Below, piece by piece: positions 43,845 to 54,134 of a stretch of 64,000 bases of DNA. The stretch comes from Arachis hypogaea. Its lineage: Eukaryota > Streptophyta > Magnoliopsida > Fabales > Fabaceae. The first letter of the stretch is position 1; every line of letters starts with the position of its first letter. The DNA is taken from assembly GCF_003086295.3 (NCBI RefSeq), contig NC_092038.1, forward strand, positions 101,711,837 to 101,775,836, in the 5' to 3' direction. A program made the translations under genes and the position numbers. Under the pieces are notes generated by a model. It was not told the DNA's origin. It searched no databases and saw only the letters and a program-made list of their open reading frames with translations.

Positions 43845-45365
43845 TGATGAGCGGATAATTTATACGCTTTTTGGCATTGTTTTTAGTATGTTTTTAGTAT
43901 GATCTAGTTAGTTTTTAGTATATTTTTATTAGTTTTTAGCTAAAATTCACTTTTCTGGACTTTACTATGAGTTTGTGTGTTTTTCTGTGATTTCAGGTAT
44001 TTTCTGGCTGAAATTGAGGGTTCTGAGCAAAAATCTAATTCTGAGACTGAAAAGGACTGCAGATACTGTTGGATTCTAACCTCCCTGCACTCGAAGCGGA
44101 GTTTCTGGAGCTACAGAAGCCCAATTGGCGCGCTCTCAACGGCGTTGGAACGTAGACATCCTGGGCTTTCCAGCAATATATGATAGTCCATACTTTGCCC
44201 AAGATTTGATGGTCCAAACCGGCGTGGCAATTTGGCCTCAATATTTCCAGCGTTTAACGCTGGAACTGGCATGAAACTTGGAGTTAAACGCCCAAACTGG
44301 CATGAAAGCTGGCGTTTAACTCCAGAAAAGGTCTCTACACGAAAATGCTTCATTGCTCAACCCAAGCACACACCAAGTGGGCCCGGAAGTGGATTTTTAA
44401 GTCATTTACTCATCTCTGTACACCCTAGGCTACTAGTTTACTATTAATAGGATCATTTGACATTGTATCTGTACCTCATGACACTTTACACGTTTTCTTT
44501 GTGTATCTTCCACGGCATGAGTCTCTAAACCCCATGGTTGGGGGTGAGGAGCTCTGCTGTGTCTTGATGGATTAATGCAATTACTACTGTTTCTCATTCA
44601 ATCATGCTTGCTTCCATTCTAAGATAATACTTGTTCTTAACCCGGATGAATGTGATGATCCGTGACAATCATCATCATTCTCAACTATGAACGCGTGCCT
44701 GACAACCACCTCCGTTCTACCTTAGATTAAGTAGTTATCTCTTGGATTCTTTAATCGGAATCTTCGTGGTATAAGCTAGAACTGATGGCGGCATTCAAGA
44801 GAATCCGGAAGGTCTAAACCTTGTCTGTGGTATTCTGAGTAGGATTCAATGATTGAATGACTGTGACGAGCTTCAAACTCCTGAAGGCGGGGCGTTAGTG
44901 ACAGACGCAAAAGAATCACTGGATTCTATTCCGGCCTGATCGAGAACCGACAGATGATTAGCCATGCTGTGACAGAGCATAGGAACATTTTCACTGAGAG
45001 GATGGGAGGTAGCCATTGACAACGGTGAAACCCTACATACAGCTTGCCATGGAAGGAGCCTTGCGTGTTTGATGAAGAAGACAGTAGGAAAGCAGAGATT
45101 CAGAAGATGGAGCACCTCCAAAACCTCAACCTATTCTCCATTACTGCAAAACAAGTAATCATTTCATGTTCTTTTTTTTTTCACAATCAATCCTGATAGT
45201 TTCTGATATCCTGACTAAGATTTACAAGATAACCATAGCTTGCTTCAAGCCGACAATCTCCGTGGGATCGACCCTTGCTCACGCAAGGTATTACTTGGAC
45301 GACCCAGTGCACTTGCTGGTTAGTTGTGCAGAGTTGCAAAAGTGTGATTGCAATTTCGTGCACCA
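43845..45365 (+). mobile_element. 3' LTR of element A
   Basis: It runs from TGATGAGCGGATAATTTATA to TTTCGTGCACCA and is nearly identical to the 5' LTR. It is followed by the AGAAG duplication and then by element C LTR sequence. Confidence 0.97.
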
Positions 45366-45370
45366 AGAAG

Positions 45371-46253
45371 CCAGCAAATTCACCACCTTCTCAGCGTTCA
45401 ACACCAAGAATCCAAATTGAATGACATGCTTCACCGAAGCACACAACCAACATAGGTCCAAAGTGGATTTTAGCACTCCTTAGCTTATCTAGTCTTATCT
45501 TTGTAACATGTTAATTTAAATTAACATCTTTTAGGGTTCGGATTTACTATTTAAAGAGGAGATCACGTAAGTTTACGAGCATAGACGGAGAGATCCAGAT
45601 AGATCCTTTTTACTTTTATTTCGTTTTCTCTGTAAAGCATGAGTAACTAAACCTCCTGGTTAAGGTTAGGAGCTCTGCTTATTCCTATGGATTGATATTA
45701 TTACTTTTCTATTTTAATATATGTTTGATTCCATTCTATGATGTATTTTCGTTCTTCATCTCAATGAATCTGGGGTGGAATGGAAGTATGACCCATTTTC
45801 TACATGAGTTCTTGTGATACTCTGACCAAGGTCACTTGAGCTAACAACTTGAGAATACATCTCCTAAGCTCCAATCTGTTTGGGCTAATTAGATATGTGA
45901 CATAAAATCCAGTTAGCTTTGGGTAATTGAGGTTTTGTGGCACTAAACTATAATGATGAGCTTCATCCTCGTTCGAATTGAATGACCAGTGACCCTAGCT
46001 ATTGATAAGAATCAGAAGAGATTAAATTGCTAAGAAATTGGAGTTTAATTACTTACAGTTTGCCATAGAACGAATCATTCATTGTTAAAATAGTCAGTAA
46101 GAAGTATTGATCCAGAAAGATAAGCATCTCTGAAACCTTAACAACTTCCATATATTATCTCTTCAACAATCTTTAATTGCTTTTCTTTACTTTCTTCTTT
46201 CATGCGCCCACAACAACAACCAATCTTTTTACTATTCACCTGACTAAGTCCAG
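45371..46253 (+). mobile_element. Element C 5' LTR, middle segment
   Basis: It aligns with 60098-60900 of the C 3' LTR (for example CCGAAGCACACAA and AAAGTGGATTTTAGCACTCC). The left edge is the A target duplication and the right edge is the B target duplication TCCAG. It has no gene. Confidence 0.9.
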
Positions 46254-48044
46254 TGATGAGCGGATAATTTATACGCTTTTTGGCATTGTTTTTAGGTAGT
46301 TTTTAGTAAGTTTGAGCTACTTTTAGGGATGTTTTCATTAGTTTTTATGTTAAATTCACATTTCTGGACTTTACTATGAGTTTGTGTGTTTTTCTGTGAT
46401 TTCAGGTAATTTCTGGCTGAATTTGAGGGACTTGAGCAAAACTTTGAAAAAGGCTGACAAAAGGACTGCTGATGCTGTTGGAATCTGACCTCCCTGCACT
46501 CGAAATGAATTTTCTGGAGCTACAGAACTCAAATTAGAGCGCTCTTAATGGCGTTGGAAAGTAGACATCCAGAGCTTTCCAGCAATATATAATAGTCCAT
46601 ACTTTATTCGGAGATTGACGACGTAACTTGGCGTTGAACGCCAAGTACATGCTGCTGTCTGGAGTTAAACGCCAGAAAAACGTCATGATCCGGAGTTGAA
46701 CGCCCAAAACACGTCATAACTTGGAGTTCAACTCCAAGAGAAGCCTCAGCTCGTGGATAGATCAAGCTCAGCCCAAACATACACCAAGTGGGCCCCGGAA
46801 GTGAATTTATGCATCAATTACTTACTCATGTAAACCCTAGTAGCTAGTCTAGTATAAATAGGATAAGTTACTATTGTATTAGACATCTCTGGTCTCAGTT
46901 TTGTATTATTCTTCATCTTAGGAGGCTATTGATCACATTCAGGGGGCTGGCCATTCGGCCATGCCTGAACCTCTCACTTATGTATTTCCAACAGTGGAGT
47001 TTCTGCACACCATAGATTAAGGGTGTGGAGCTCTGCTGTACCTCAAGTTTCAATACAATCACTATTTCTTTTTATTCAATTCCCTTTTATTCTTATTCCA
47101 AGATATACGTTGCACTTAACTTTGATGAATGTGATGATCCGTGACACTCATCATCATTCTCACCTATGAACGTGCGTGATTGACAACCACTTCCGTTCTA
47201 CCTTAGGCCGGGCGCATATCTCTTAGATTTCCCAACAGAATCTTCGTGGTATAAGCTAGATAGATGGCGGCATTCATGAGGATCCGGAAAGTCTAACCTT
47301 GTCTGTGGTATTCCGAGTAGGATCCTGGGAATCCGGAAAGTCTAACCTTGTCTGTGGTATTCTGAGTAGGATTCCGGTATTGAATGACTGTGACGAGCTT
47401 CAAACTCCTGAAGGCTGGGCGTTAGTGACAAACGCAAAAGAATCAATGGATTCTATTCTAACCTGATTGAGAACCGACAGATGATTAGCCGTGCTGTGAC
47501 AGAGCATAGGAACGTTTTCACTGAGAGGACGGGATGTAGCCATCAACCATGGGTGATGCCTCCAGATGATTAGCCGTGCAGTGACAGCGCATAGGATCAT
47601 TTTCCCGAGAGGATTGAAAGTAGCCACCGCTGATGGTGATGCCCTGCGTACAGCTTGCCATGGAAAGGAGTAAGAAGGATTGAAGGAAGAGTGAGTAGTG
47701 AAGTAGAGTTTCAAGAGGAGCACAACATCTCCATATACCTATCTGAAATTCTCACTATTAATTTACATAAGTATTTCTACCCCTTTTTATTTTCTATTTT
47801 ATTATTAATTTTCGAAACCATAAACCAATTTAATCTGCCTAACTGAGATTTACAAGGTGACCATAGCTTGCTTCATACCAACAATCTCTGTGGGATCGAC
47901 CCTTACTCGCGTAAGGTTTATTACTTGGACAACCCAGTACACTTGCTGGTTAGTTGAACGGAGTCGTGTCCACACGTGCCATAATAATGATTTCATACAA
48001 CAACAAAGAATACTACATTGCTGTGATCACAATTTTGTCCACCA
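46254..48044 (+). mobile_element. 5' LTR of element B
   Basis: It runs from TGATGAGCGGATAATTTATA to TTTGTCCACCA. It contains the palindrome cluster (about 46630-46740, for example TTGGCGTTGAACGCCAAG), a TATA box (46853-46860), and the 49-bp direct duplication at 47282-47379. Confidence 0.96.
46853..46860 (+). promoter_or_regulatory. LTR TATA box of element B (5' LTR)
   Basis: TATAAATA stands in CTAGTCTAGTATAAATAGGA, as in the other family members; the 3' LTR copy is at 54734-54741. Confidence 0.6.
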
Positions 48045-48050
48045 AGTTTT

Positions 48051-48068
48051 TGGCGCCGTTGCCGGGGA
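48051..48068 (+). other. Primer binding site of element B (tRNA-Asp type)
   Basis: TGGCGCCGTTGCCGGGGA, six bases after the 5' LTR end. Confidence 0.95.
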
Positions 48069-49591
48069 TTGTTCGAGTATGGACAACTGACGGTTCATCT
48101 TGTTGCTCAGATTAGGTAATTTTCTTTTCAAAAATCTTTTTCAAGAATTTTTCTTTTCTTTTTCGTTTTTCCAAAAATGTTTTTCGAAAAAAAATTAATA
48201 AAAATCCAAAAAAATTAATAAAATCATAAAAACTAAAAATATTTTGTGTTCTTGTTTGAGTCTAGAGTCAATTTTTAAGTTTGGTGTCAATTGCATGCTT
48301 TAAAAATTTTTCTTGCATTTTTCGAAATTCCATGCATTCATAGTGTTCTTCATGATCTTCAAGTTGTTCTTGACAAGTCTTCTTGTTTGATCTTGATGAT
48401 TACTTGTTTTGTGTCTTTTCTTGTTTTTCATGTGCATCTTTGCATTCATATTTTTCATGCATTAAAGATTTCTAAGTTTGGTGTCTTGCATGTTTTCTTT
48501 GCATCAAAAATTTTTCAAAAATATGTTCTTGATGTTCATCATGATCTTCAAAGTGTTCTTGGTGTTCATCTTGACATTCATAGCATTCTTGCATGCATTC
48601 ATTGTTTTGATCTAAAAATTTCATGCATTGAGTATTTTTGTTGTTTTTCTCTCTCATAATTAAAAAATTCAAAAATCAAAACAATATCTTTTCCTTATTT
48701 TCTTCCAAATTTTCGAAATTTTGGGTTGACTTGGTCAAAAATTTTTAAAATTAATTGTTTCTTACAAGTCAAGTCAAAATTTCAATTTTAAAAATCTTAT
48801 CTTTTCAAAATCTTTTTCAAAAATCATATCTTTTCCATTTTTTATTTTTTATTTTCGAAAATTTTAAAAATTATTTTTCAAAATCTTTTTCTTATCTTTT
48901 ATACCATATTTTCGAAAATTAGCTAACAATTAATGTGATTGGTTCAAAAATTTGAAGTTTGTTACTTTCTTGTTAAGAAAGGTTCAATCTTTAAATTCTA
49001 GAATCTTATCTTGTAGTTTCTTGTTAGTTAAGTCATTTTTAAAATTAAATCTTTTTCAAAATATCTTTTTCAAATATTTCTTTTCATCTTTTATCTTATC
49101 TTTTTCAAAAATTTTATCTTTTTCAAAATTTGATTTCAAAATATCTTATCTAACTTCTTATCTTTTTATCTTTTTCAAATTTGATTTCAAATCTTTTTCA
49201 ATCAACTAACTAACTTTTTGTTTGTCTCTTATCTTTTTCAAAACCACCTAACTACTTTTCCCTCTCTAATTTTCGAAAATATCTCATCCCTTTTTCAAAA
49301 ACTCTTTTTGTTTTAAATTTTAATTTTAAACTTATCTTATCTTTAATTTTCGAAAATTACTAACCCCTTTTTCAAAAATTATTTTCGAAATTTCTCTTCT
49401 CTTCTCTTATTCTATTTAATTAATTAATTACTAACACTTCTCTTCACCTCTCTTCATCTAAGAATCCGAACTTCTTATATCCCTTGTATTTGGATTCTTC
49501 TACCCCTTTCTTTTTCTACTAACATAAAGGAATCTCTATACTGTGACATAGAGGATTCCTCTTTCTTTTCTTGTTTTCTTCTCTCTTTCTT
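48069..49591 (+). other. Untranslated leader of element B
   Basis: About 1.5 kb without a gene. TAAGTTTGGTGT boxes lie at about 48276-48287 and 48473-48484. GTTCTTGATGTTCATCATGA-like units follow (48500-48600), then a long field of TCTTTTTCAAA and TTTTCGAAAA units (48680-49400). The D leader has the same arrangement. Confidence 0.75.
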
Positions 49592-51913
49592 ATGAGCAGG
49601 AACAAGGATAAAGGCACTCTTGTTGAAATTGATCCAGAACCTGAAAGGACACTGAAGAGAAAATTAAGAGAAGCTAAATTACAACAATCCAGAAACAACC
49701 TTTCAGAAATTTTCGAACAAGAGAAGGAGATGGCAGCCGAAAATAATAATAATGCAAGGAGAATGCTTGGTGACGTCACAAAGCCAACGTCCAAGTTTGA
49801 TGGAAGAAGCATCTCCATTCCTGCCATTGGAGCCAATAACTTTGAGCTAAAACCTCAGCTAGTTGCTTTAATGCAACAAAACTGCAAGTTTTATGGACTT
49901 CCATCTGAAGATCCTTATCAGTTCTTAACTGAGTTCTTGCAGATCTGTGAGACTGTAAAGACGAATGGAGTTGATCTTGAAGTCTACAGACTCATGCTTT
50001 TCCCTTTTGCTGTAAGAGACAGAGCTAGAATATGGTTGGATTCACAACCCAAGGATAGCCTGGACTCATGGGATAAGCTGGTCACTGCCTTCTTGGATAA
50101 ATTCTTTCCTCCTCAAAAGCTGAGCAAGCTGAGAGTGGATGTTCAAACCTTCAAACAAAAAGATGGTGAATCCCTCTATAAAGCTTGGGAAAGATACAAG
50201 AAGCTGACCAAAAGATGTCCATCTGACATGTTTTCAGAATGGACCATATTAGATATATTCTATTATGGTCTCTCTGAATTTTCAAAAATGTCATTGGACC
50301 ATTCTGCAGGTGGATCTATTCACCTGAAGAAAACGCCTGAAGAGGCTCAAGAACTCATTGACATGGTTGCAAACAACCAATTTATGTACACTTCTGAGAG
50401 GAATTCCGTGAACAATGGGATACCTCAGAAGAAAGGAGTTCTTGAAATTGATGCTCTGAATGCCATATTGGCTCAGAACAAAGTGTTGACTCAACAGGTC
50501 AACATGATCTCTCAAAATCTGAATGGACTGCAACATGCATCCAACAGTACTAGAGAGGCAGCTTCTGAAGAAGCTTATGATCCTGAAAACCCTGCCATGG
50601 CAGAGGTTAATTACATGGGTGAACCTTATGGAAACACCTATAACCCATCATGGAGAAATCATCCAAATTTCTCATGGAAGGATCAACAAAAGCCTCAACA
50701 AGGCTTTAACAATGGTGGACGCAATAGGCTAAGCAATAGCAAGCCATATCCATCATCTTCTCAGCAACAGACAGAGAATGCTGAACAAAACACTTCTAAT
50801 CTAGCCAATATAGTCTCTGATCTGTCAAAGGCCACTTTCAGTTTCATGAATGAAACAAGATCCTCCATTAGAAATTTGGAGGCACAAGTGGGCCAGCTGA
50901 GTAAGAAAGTCATTGAAACTCTTCCCAGTATTCTCCCAAGCAACACAGAAGAGAATCCAAAAGGAGAGTGCAAGGCCATTGATATACTCAACATGGCCGA
51001 ATGCACAAGGGAGGAGGAGGACGAAAATCCTAGTGAGGAAGACCTCCTGGGACGTCCTTCAAGCAAGAAGGAGTTTCCTATTAAGGATCCAGAGGAATCT
51101 GAGGCTCATATAGAGACCATAGAGATTCCATTAAATCTCCTTCTGCCATTCATGAGCTCTGAAGACTATTCTTCCTCTGAAGAGGATGAAGATGTGACTG
51201 GAGAGCAAGTTGCTCAATATTTAGGAGCTATCATGAAGCTGAATGCCAAGCTGTTTGGTAATGAAACTTGGGAAAGTGAACCTCCCTTGCTGATTAGTGA
51301 ACTAGACACTTGGATTCAGAAAACTCTACCTCAAAAGAAACAAGATCCTGGCAAGTTCTTAATACCTTGTACCATTGGCACCATGAGCTTTGAAAAAGCT
51401 CTATGTGATCTGGGGTCAGGGATAAACCTTATGCCACTCTCTGTAATGGAGAAGCTGGGGATCATTGAGGTACAACCTGCCTTGTGCTCATTACAATTGG
51501 CAGACAAGTCAGTGAGACAAGCTTATGGAATAGTAGAGGATGTGCTAGTAAAGGTTGAAGGCCTTTACATCCCTGCTGATTTCATAATCTTAGACACTAG
51601 GAAGGAAGAGGATGATTGCATCATCCTTGGAAGACCTTTCCTAGCCACAGTAGGAGCTATGATAGATGTCAACAGAGGTGAATTAGTCCTTCAATTGAAT
51701 GGGGACTACCCTGTGTTTAAGGCACATGGCCATCCCTCTGTGACAGAAGAGAGTAAGCATGAAGAGCTTCTCTCAGTTCAGAGTCAAGAAGAGCCCACAC
51801 AGTCAAACTCTAAGTTTGGTGTTGTGAGGCCACAACCAAACTCTAAGTTTGATGTTAAGACCCCATATCCAAACTCTAAGTTTGGTGTTGGGACTACACT
51901 AACATTGACCTGA
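49592..51913 (+). CDS. Element B Gag-protease polyprotein (intact, no polymerase)
   Basis: This is an intact ORF of 773 residues. ATG 49592 (MSRNKDKG) is the first ATG in frame; upstream in-frame sequence is leader. The Gag domain is at about 100-260 (FLTEFLQICETVKTNGVD, RARIWLDSQPKDSLDSW, ERYKKLTKRCPSDMFSEW, SLDHSAGGSIHLKKTPEEA). Then come a glutamine/asparagine-rich linker with NPSWRNHPNFSWKDQQK, an acidic segment (SSEDYSSSEEDED), and the aspartic protease (LCDLGSGINLMPLS at about residue 605; IILGRPFLAT near 680). The last 30 residues contain three NSKF(G/D)V repeats encoded by the CTAAGTTTGGTGTT box. It ends in TGA followed by the post-gag box. The virus-like particle and processing role is inferred from the family. 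Confidence 0.93.
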   Translation: MSRNKDKGTLVEIDPEPERTLKRKLREAKLQQSRNNLSEIFEQEKEMAAENNNNARRMLGDVTKPTSKFDGRSISIPAIGANNFELKPQLVALMQQNCKFYGLPSEDPYQFLTEFLQICETVKTNGVDLEVYRLMLFPFAVRDRARIWLDSQPKDSLDSWDKLVTAFLDKFFPPQKLSKLRVDVQTFKQKDGESLYKAWERYKKLTKRCPSDMFSEWTILDIFYYGLSEFSKMSLDHSAGGSIHLKKTPEEAQELIDMVANNQFMYTSERNSVNNGIPQKKGVLEIDALNAILAQNKVLTQQVNMISQNLNGLQHASNSTREAASEEAYDPENPAMAEVNYMGEPYGNTYNPSWRNHPNFSWKDQQKPQQGFNNGGRNRLSNSKPYPSSSQQQTENAEQNTSNLANIVSDLSKATFSFMNETRSSIRNLEAQVGQLSKKVIETLPSILPSNTEENPKGECKAIDILNMAECTREEEDENPSEEDLLGRPSSKKEFPIKDPEESEAHIETIEIPLNLLLPFMSSEDYSSSEEDEDVTGEQVAQYLGAIMKLNAKLFGNETWESEPPLLISELDTWIQKTLPQKKQDPGKFLIPCTIGTMSFEKALCDLGSGINLMPLSVMEKLGIIEVQPALCSLQLADKSVRQAYGIVEDVLVKVEGLYIPADFIILDTRKEEDDCIILGRPFLATVGAMIDVNRGELVLQLNGDYPVFKAHGHPSVTEESKHEELLSVQSQEEPTQSNSKFGVVRPQPNSKFDVKTPYPNSKFGVGTTLTLT

Positions 51914-52129
51914 TCACCTTGTGGCTCCATGAGAGCCACTGTCAAGCTATTGACATTAAAGAAGCGCTTGTTGGGAGGCAACCCAATTTTATTTATCTAA
52001 TTTTTATTTTATTGTTATTTTGTGTTTTATTAGGTACATGATCATGAGGAGTCACGAAAAAAATCATAAAAATTAAAAACAGAGTCAAAAACAGCAGAAG
52101 AAAAAATCGCATCCTGAAGGAAGCACAGG
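51914..52129 (+). other. Post-gag box and spacer of element B
   Basis: TTGACATTAAAGAAGCGCTTG followed by TTGGGAGGCAACCCAA lies at about 51948-51986, the conserved post-ORF hairpin box. After it the sequence is non-coding until the palindrome array. Confidence 0.6.
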
Positions 52130-52398
52130 CTGGCGTTCAACGCCAGCAAGATGCATCTGGCCGGCGTTCAACGCCAGAACAGAGCATCATTCTGGCGCTG
52201 AACACCAGAAACAAGCAACATTCTGGCGCTGAACGCCAGGAATGTGCCTGGAGAAGAAAAGCTGGCGCTGAACGCCAGTAACAAGCATGAAACTGGCGTT
52301 CAACGCCAGAAACATGCTTTACATGGGCGTTGAACGCCCAGAATGTGCACCAATGGGCGTTTAAACGCCAGAATGGTGTGTAAAGGCATTTTACATGC
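52130..52398. repeat. GGCGTTCAACGCC palindrome array (element B)
   Basis: There are nine units, 25-35 bp apart: CTGGCGTTCAACGCCAG, CCGGCGTTCAACGCC, CTGGCGCTGAACACCAG, CTGGCGCTGAACGCCAG, GGGCGTTGAACGCCC and others. Centres (TTCAA, CTGAA) differ from those in A (TTAAA) and D (TTTAAA), so the palindromic form is kept while the sequence drifts. Confidence 0.9.
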
Positions 52399-52671
52399 CT
52401 ATTTGGTGCAGGGATGGAATTCCTTGACACCTCAGGATCTGTGGACCTCACAGGATCCACCTACCTCGCCCTCTCTCTCTCCATTCATGGTCATCCCTTC
52501 TGTTTTTCATTCACCACCTACATTTATCCACTCTTCCCCATACACCCCACCTACCTTTACAATTCAACTTCTCTTTCCCACCCAATCCCACCCATATAGC
52601 CGATTCCATCTCCCCTCACTCTCTTCCATTTTCTTCTTCTTCTTCTTCTTCTTCTTCTCTTCTTTCTTCTC

Positions 52672-52704
52672 TTGCTCGAGGGCGAGCAATATTTTAAGTT
52701 TGGT
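52672..52704 (+). promoter_or_regulatory. Hairpin plus TAAGTTTGGTGTGG box upstream of ORF2 (element B)
   Basis: TTGCTCGAGGGCGAGCAA (52672-52689) forms a 7-bp stem with an AGGG loop, then TTTTAAGTTTGGTGTGG. The stem shows compensatory C-G pairing where A has T-A. Confidence 0.65.
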
Positions 52705-52747
52705 GTGGTAAAAGCATAGCTTTTTTTTTTCTTTTTCATTACCATTA

Positions 52748-53127
52748 ATGGCACCTAAGGCCAGAGAAACCTCAAAGGGAAGACAAAAGCTTCCACCTCT
52801 GAGTCTTGGGAGATGGAAAGACTCATATAAAGCCGTCATAGCTCAGTGGTAGAACATGTGGCTGCAAATCAAGAGATCCCTGAGATACCTCAGGGGATAA
52901 GTTGTCCTCCACACAAATATTGGAAGCAACTAAGGGGAGGAACACCAAAATTACTAGGAATCATTCAACAGAAGCAAGGAAGAGACATAGAGGAGCTCAA
53001 AGAGCACCATTGGTTCTTCAAGAAGGCGCCACCTTCACTCAGGTGGATTCATTCCTTGTTCTTATTTCTTTCTGCTTCTCGGTTTTTAATGTTGTGTTTA
53101 TCTATGTTTTGTGTCTCTACTTCATGA
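52748..53127 (+). pseudogene. Element B ORF2 remnant with tRNA-Cys insertion
   Basis: ATG 52748 opens MAPKARETSKGRQKLPPL and, after 34 codons, ends at TAG (52850-52852) inside the tRNA-like segment. Sequence resumes with the C-terminal part (NQEIPEIPQG, then YWKQL and QGRDIEELKEHH) up to about 53030. That part is homologous to the D ORF2 tail (HQEIPKMPQG, QKRDIEELKS). The whole central domain present in A (about residues 30-290) is missing and a tRNA-Cys-like segment sits at the join. It has no function as a protein. Confidence 0.8.
52832..52880 (+). tRNA. tRNA-Cys(GCA) fragment, 5' two-thirds, embedded in element B
   Basis: The segment matches the 5' part of plant nuclear tRNA-Cys as I know it: acceptor-side GCCGTCA, D arm TAGCTCAGTGGTAGA (includes the A box), anticodon arm with TGGCTGCAAATCA (anticodon GCA), and start of the variable region AGAGATCCC. 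The T arm and B box are missing. It begins at tRNA position 1, and its 3' boundary overlaps ORF2-derived AATCAAGA. It is not a functional tRNA gene. Confidence 0.75.
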
Positions 53128-54134
53128 TCATTAGTATGTAACCATGCCTTAAAGCTATGAATAAAATCCATTAATCCTTCACCTCTCTTAAATGAAAAAT
53201 GTTTTAATTCAAAAGAACAAGAAGTACATAAATTTCGAATTCATCCTTGAATTTAATTTAATTATATTGATGTAGTGACAATACTTTTTGTTTTCTGAAT
53301 GAATGATTGAACAGTGCATATGTCTTTTGATATTGTTGTTTATGAGTGTTAAAATTGTTGGCTCTTGAAAGAATGATGAACAAAGAGAAATGTTATTGAT
53401 GATCTGAAAAAAATCATGAAATTGATTCTTGAAGCAAGAAAAAGCAGTGAAAAAGCAAAAGCTTACAAAAAATGGCGAAAAAAATAGAAAGAGAAAGAAG
53501 GATCAGTAGAAAAAGCCAATAGCCCTTAAAACCAAAATGCAAGGGTAAAAAGGATCCAAGACTTTGAGCATCAATGGATAGGAGGGCCCAAGGAAATTAA
53601 ATCCAGGCCTAAGCGGCTAAATCAAGCTGTCCCTAACCATGTGCTTGTGTCATGAAGGTCCAAGTGAAAAGCTTGAGACTGAGTGGTTAAAGTCGTGATC
53701 CAAAGCAAAAAGAGTGTGCTTAAGAGCTCTGGACACCTCTAACTGGGGACTCTAGCAAAGCTAAGTCACAATCTGAAAAGGTTCACCCAGTTATGTGTCT
53801 GTGGCATTTATGTATCCGGTGGTAATACTGGAAAACAAAGTGCTTAGGGCCACGGCCAAGACTCATAAGTAGATGTGTTCAAGAATCAACATGCTTAACT
53901 AGGAAAGTCAATAACACTATCCGAAATTCTAAGTTCCTAGAGAAGCCAATCATTCTGAACTTCAAAGGAAAAAGTGAGATGCCAAAACTGTTCAGAAGCA
54001 AAAAGCTACAAGTCCCGCTCATCTAATTATAATTAATATTCATTGATATTCTGGAATTTATAGTATATTCTCTTCTTTTATCCTATTTGATTTTCAGTTG
54101 CTTGGGGACAAGCAACAATTTAAGTTTGGTGTTG
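53128..54134 (+). other. Conserved 3' spacer of element B
   Basis: There is no gene. It resembles D's spacer throughout and A's in part. It ends with hairpin GTTGCTTGGGGACAAGCAAC (54097-54116) and TAAGTTTGGTGTTG (54121-54134) against the LTR. Confidence 0.7.

Larger units (their letters stand above)
33874..45365 (+). mobile_element. Element A: full-length Ty3-gypsy retrotransposon (FIDEL-like)
   Basis: It is 11.5 kb and flanked by AGAAG (33869-33873, 45366-45370). It has LTRs of 1522 and 1521 bp, a tRNA-Asp primer site, a single gag-protease-RT-RNase H-integrase frame, a palindrome array, an ORF2, and the hairpin/box before the 3' LTR. By eye the LTRs differ at about 18 bases plus one indel (near 1.2%), implying recent insertion. 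At the commonly used 1.3e-8 changes per site per year this is roughly half a million years. This is the only element here that encodes the full enzyme set. Confidence 0.97.

Noticed and set aside
52832..52880. A functional tRNA-Cys gene
   Set aside because: The T arm, B box and 3' acceptor strand are missing, so it cannot be a working gene. It is kept as a fragment.
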